This document shows, in pieces, positions 63,002-64,000 of a DNA stretch of 64,000 bases. The stretch is from assembly GCF_029338315.1 (NCBI RefSeq), contig NZ_CP119794.1, positions 3,286,001 through 3,350,000 on the forward strand, in the 5' to 3' direction. The DNA is from Haloarcula regularis. Its GTDB lineage: Archaea; Halobacteriota; Halobacteria; Halobacteriales; Haloarculaceae. Position 1 is the stretch's first letter. Each line of letters begins with the position of its first letter. Below the pieces are notes generated by a model, which was not told the origin of the DNA, did not search any database, and saw only the letters and a program-made list of their open reading frames with translations. A program made the position numbers and the translations under genes.

Positions 63002-64000
63002 ATGCTGACCGGAGTCAACGTCGTCCTCGGGGTGTCCGGGTCCATCGCGGCGGTCACGACGGTGGAACTCGCCCACGAGCTGCGCCGCCAGGGGGCCAGC
63101 GTGCGGGCCGTGATGACCGACAGCGCGACCGGTATCGTCCACCCCTGGGCCCTCGAGTTCGCCACCGAGCACGACGTGGTGACAGAGATAACCGGTGCCG
63201 TCGAGCACGTCGGCCTCTGTGGCACCGACGGGTGGGGCGACGTCCTCCTGCTGGCGCCGGCGACGGCCAACACCGTCGGGAAGGTCGCGGGAGCCATCGA
63301 CGACACGCCGGTGACGACGTGTGCGACCACGGCGCTTGGGGCCGGGATTCCGGTCGTCGTCGCCCCGGCGATGCACGAACCGATGTACGACCATCCGGGC
63401 GTGCTGGACGCCATCGAGCGCGTCGAGTCCTGGGGCGTCGGGTTCGTCGACCCCCGCGTGGAGGAGGGGAAGGCCAAGATCGCCACCGAGGCGGCCATCG
63501 TCACCGACGTCGCCAGGGCGGCCGGCGAGCGCCCGCTCGAGGACTGCCACGTCGTCGTGACAGCGGGGGCGACCACCGAGTCAATCGACCCGGTCCGGAC
63601 GCTCTCGAACCGGGCCTCGGGCCGGACCGGTCGCGAGGTGGCCCGGGCGTGTTACGTCCGCGGGGCCGACGTGACGCTTCTGCACGACGGGCCCGACGTC
63701 CCGTACGCGACGGTCGAGCCGGTCGAGTCCGGCGCGGAGATGACCGCGGCGGCGACGGACCTGGCGCCGGCCTGTGACGCGCTCGTCTCGGCGGCCGCCA
63801 TCTCGGACTACACCGTCGAGCGGGCCGACGAGAAGATTCGCAGCGGCCGGTCGGGGCTGACCCTCGAACTCGAACCCACGCCGAAACTCATCGACACGGT
63901 CCGGGAAACCGCCCCGGACCTCCCCATCGTCGGGTTCAAGGTCGAGACGGACGGCGACGACGCCGCCCTCGTCGAGCAGGCCCGCGCGCTCCGCGACCGG
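63002..64000 (+). CDS. coaBC: Bifunctional phosphopantothenoylcysteine decarboxylase/phosphopantothenate-cysteine ligase (3' partial)
   Basis: CoaBC (Dfp) makes 4'-phosphopantetheine for coenzyme A. Only the first 333 codons are in the window; the frame is open to the end. The N-terminal flavin decarboxylase domain (1-180) has LGVSGSIAAVTTVELAHEL, APATANTVGKVAGAIDDT and APAMHEPMY. The ligase domain (from about 185) has VTAGATTESIDPVRTLSNRASG, VSAAAISDYTVERADEKI and LEPTPKLIDTVR. Both halves are standard. ATG 63002 has a TATA-like box 27 bases upstream. No disruption seen. Confidence 0.95.
   Translation, partial: MLTGVNVVLGVSGSIAAVTTVELAHELRRQGASVRAVMTDSATGIVHPWALEFATEHDVVTEITGAVEHVGLCGTDGWGDVLLLAPATANTVGKVAGAIDDTPVTTCATTALGAGIPVVVAPAMHEPMYDHPGVLDAIERVESWGVGFVDPRVEEGKAKIATEAAIVTDVARAAGERPLEDCHVVVTAGATTESIDPVRTLSNRASGRTGREVARACYVRGADVTLLHDGPDVPYATVEPVESGAEMTAAATDLAPACDALVSAAAISDYTVERADEKIRSGRSGLTLELEPTPKLIDTVRETAPDLPIVGFKVETDGDDAALVEQARALRDR

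Overview
The window looks like chromosomal DNA of an extreme halophilic archaeon (class Halobacteria), plausibly Haloarculaceae-like. The evidence is very high G+C, strongly acidic predicted proteins, leaderless TATA promoters close to start codons, scarcity of CTAG, and a haloarchaeal gene set: LonB with internal membrane segments, the two-step archaeal entry into the shikimate pathway, FtsZ1-SecE-Spt5, archaeal-type D-Tyr-tRNA deacylase, and many DUFs that to my knowledge are restricted to haloarchaea. I saw no rRNA, tRNA, CRISPR array, insertion sequence or prophage.

Layout. 0-10 kb: lonB (cut by the window start), a CPBP protease, a Cys-less MGMT-like protein, trpCBA, 2-amino-3,7-dideoxyheptulosonate synthase, a MinD-like ATPase with a long acidic tail, and 3-dehydroquinate synthase II. 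10-17 kb: a membrane protein, an MFS carrier, an M20 amidohydrolase, a uS10 paralogue, a Nudix hydrolase, and two DUF proteins, one resembling a RecB/Cas4-type nuclease. 17-27 kb: a secreted-protein/ABC exporter operon, Mut7-C RNase, PolX, a CHAT (caspase-like) protein facing a 44-codon membrane-peptide gene, and a REC-PAS protein. 27-35 kb: alcohol dehydrogenase, AN1-rhomboid, endonuclease V, a beta-sandwich protein, SDR, glycerate kinase, ArsA/Get3 ATPase. 35-46 kb: micro zinc finger, Rad3-type helicase, Ca2+/Na+ exchanger, a collapsed ABC transporter, aminotransferase, PncC, YdjM-like protein, PHP protein, multi-PAS histidine kinase. 46-53 kb: small zinc finger, spt5-secE-ftsZ1, dtdA, second exchanger, aroE, HhH protein. 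53-64 kb: pabBAC-like operon, two PPOX flavoproteins, Rieske protein, HTH regulator, P-type ATPase, VIT1-like transporter, DUF211, UspA, DUF4112, and coaBC (cut by the window end).

Functionally the window holds much of aromatic biosynthesis: ADH synthase and DHQ synthase II feed the shikimate pathway, aroE works downstream, trpCBA makes tryptophan, and pabBAC probably makes p-aminobenzoate. Housekeeping (division, secretion, elongation, CoA) sits beside ion-homeostasis and stress genes.

Caution: about 18 genes carry one-base or two-base frame disruptions. Most can be repaired by restoring one GC in a GCGC-like site, or one base in a short G/C run. I read them as sequence errors and annotate the restored genes, stating the disrupted position. 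The most interesting biology I see is the CHAT protein/micro-membrane-protein pair, the Fe-S-nuclease-like DUF5787 protein, the TGTAC triplet at the trpC promoter, the tailed MinD protein, and convergent genes sharing one CTAG as both stop codons.
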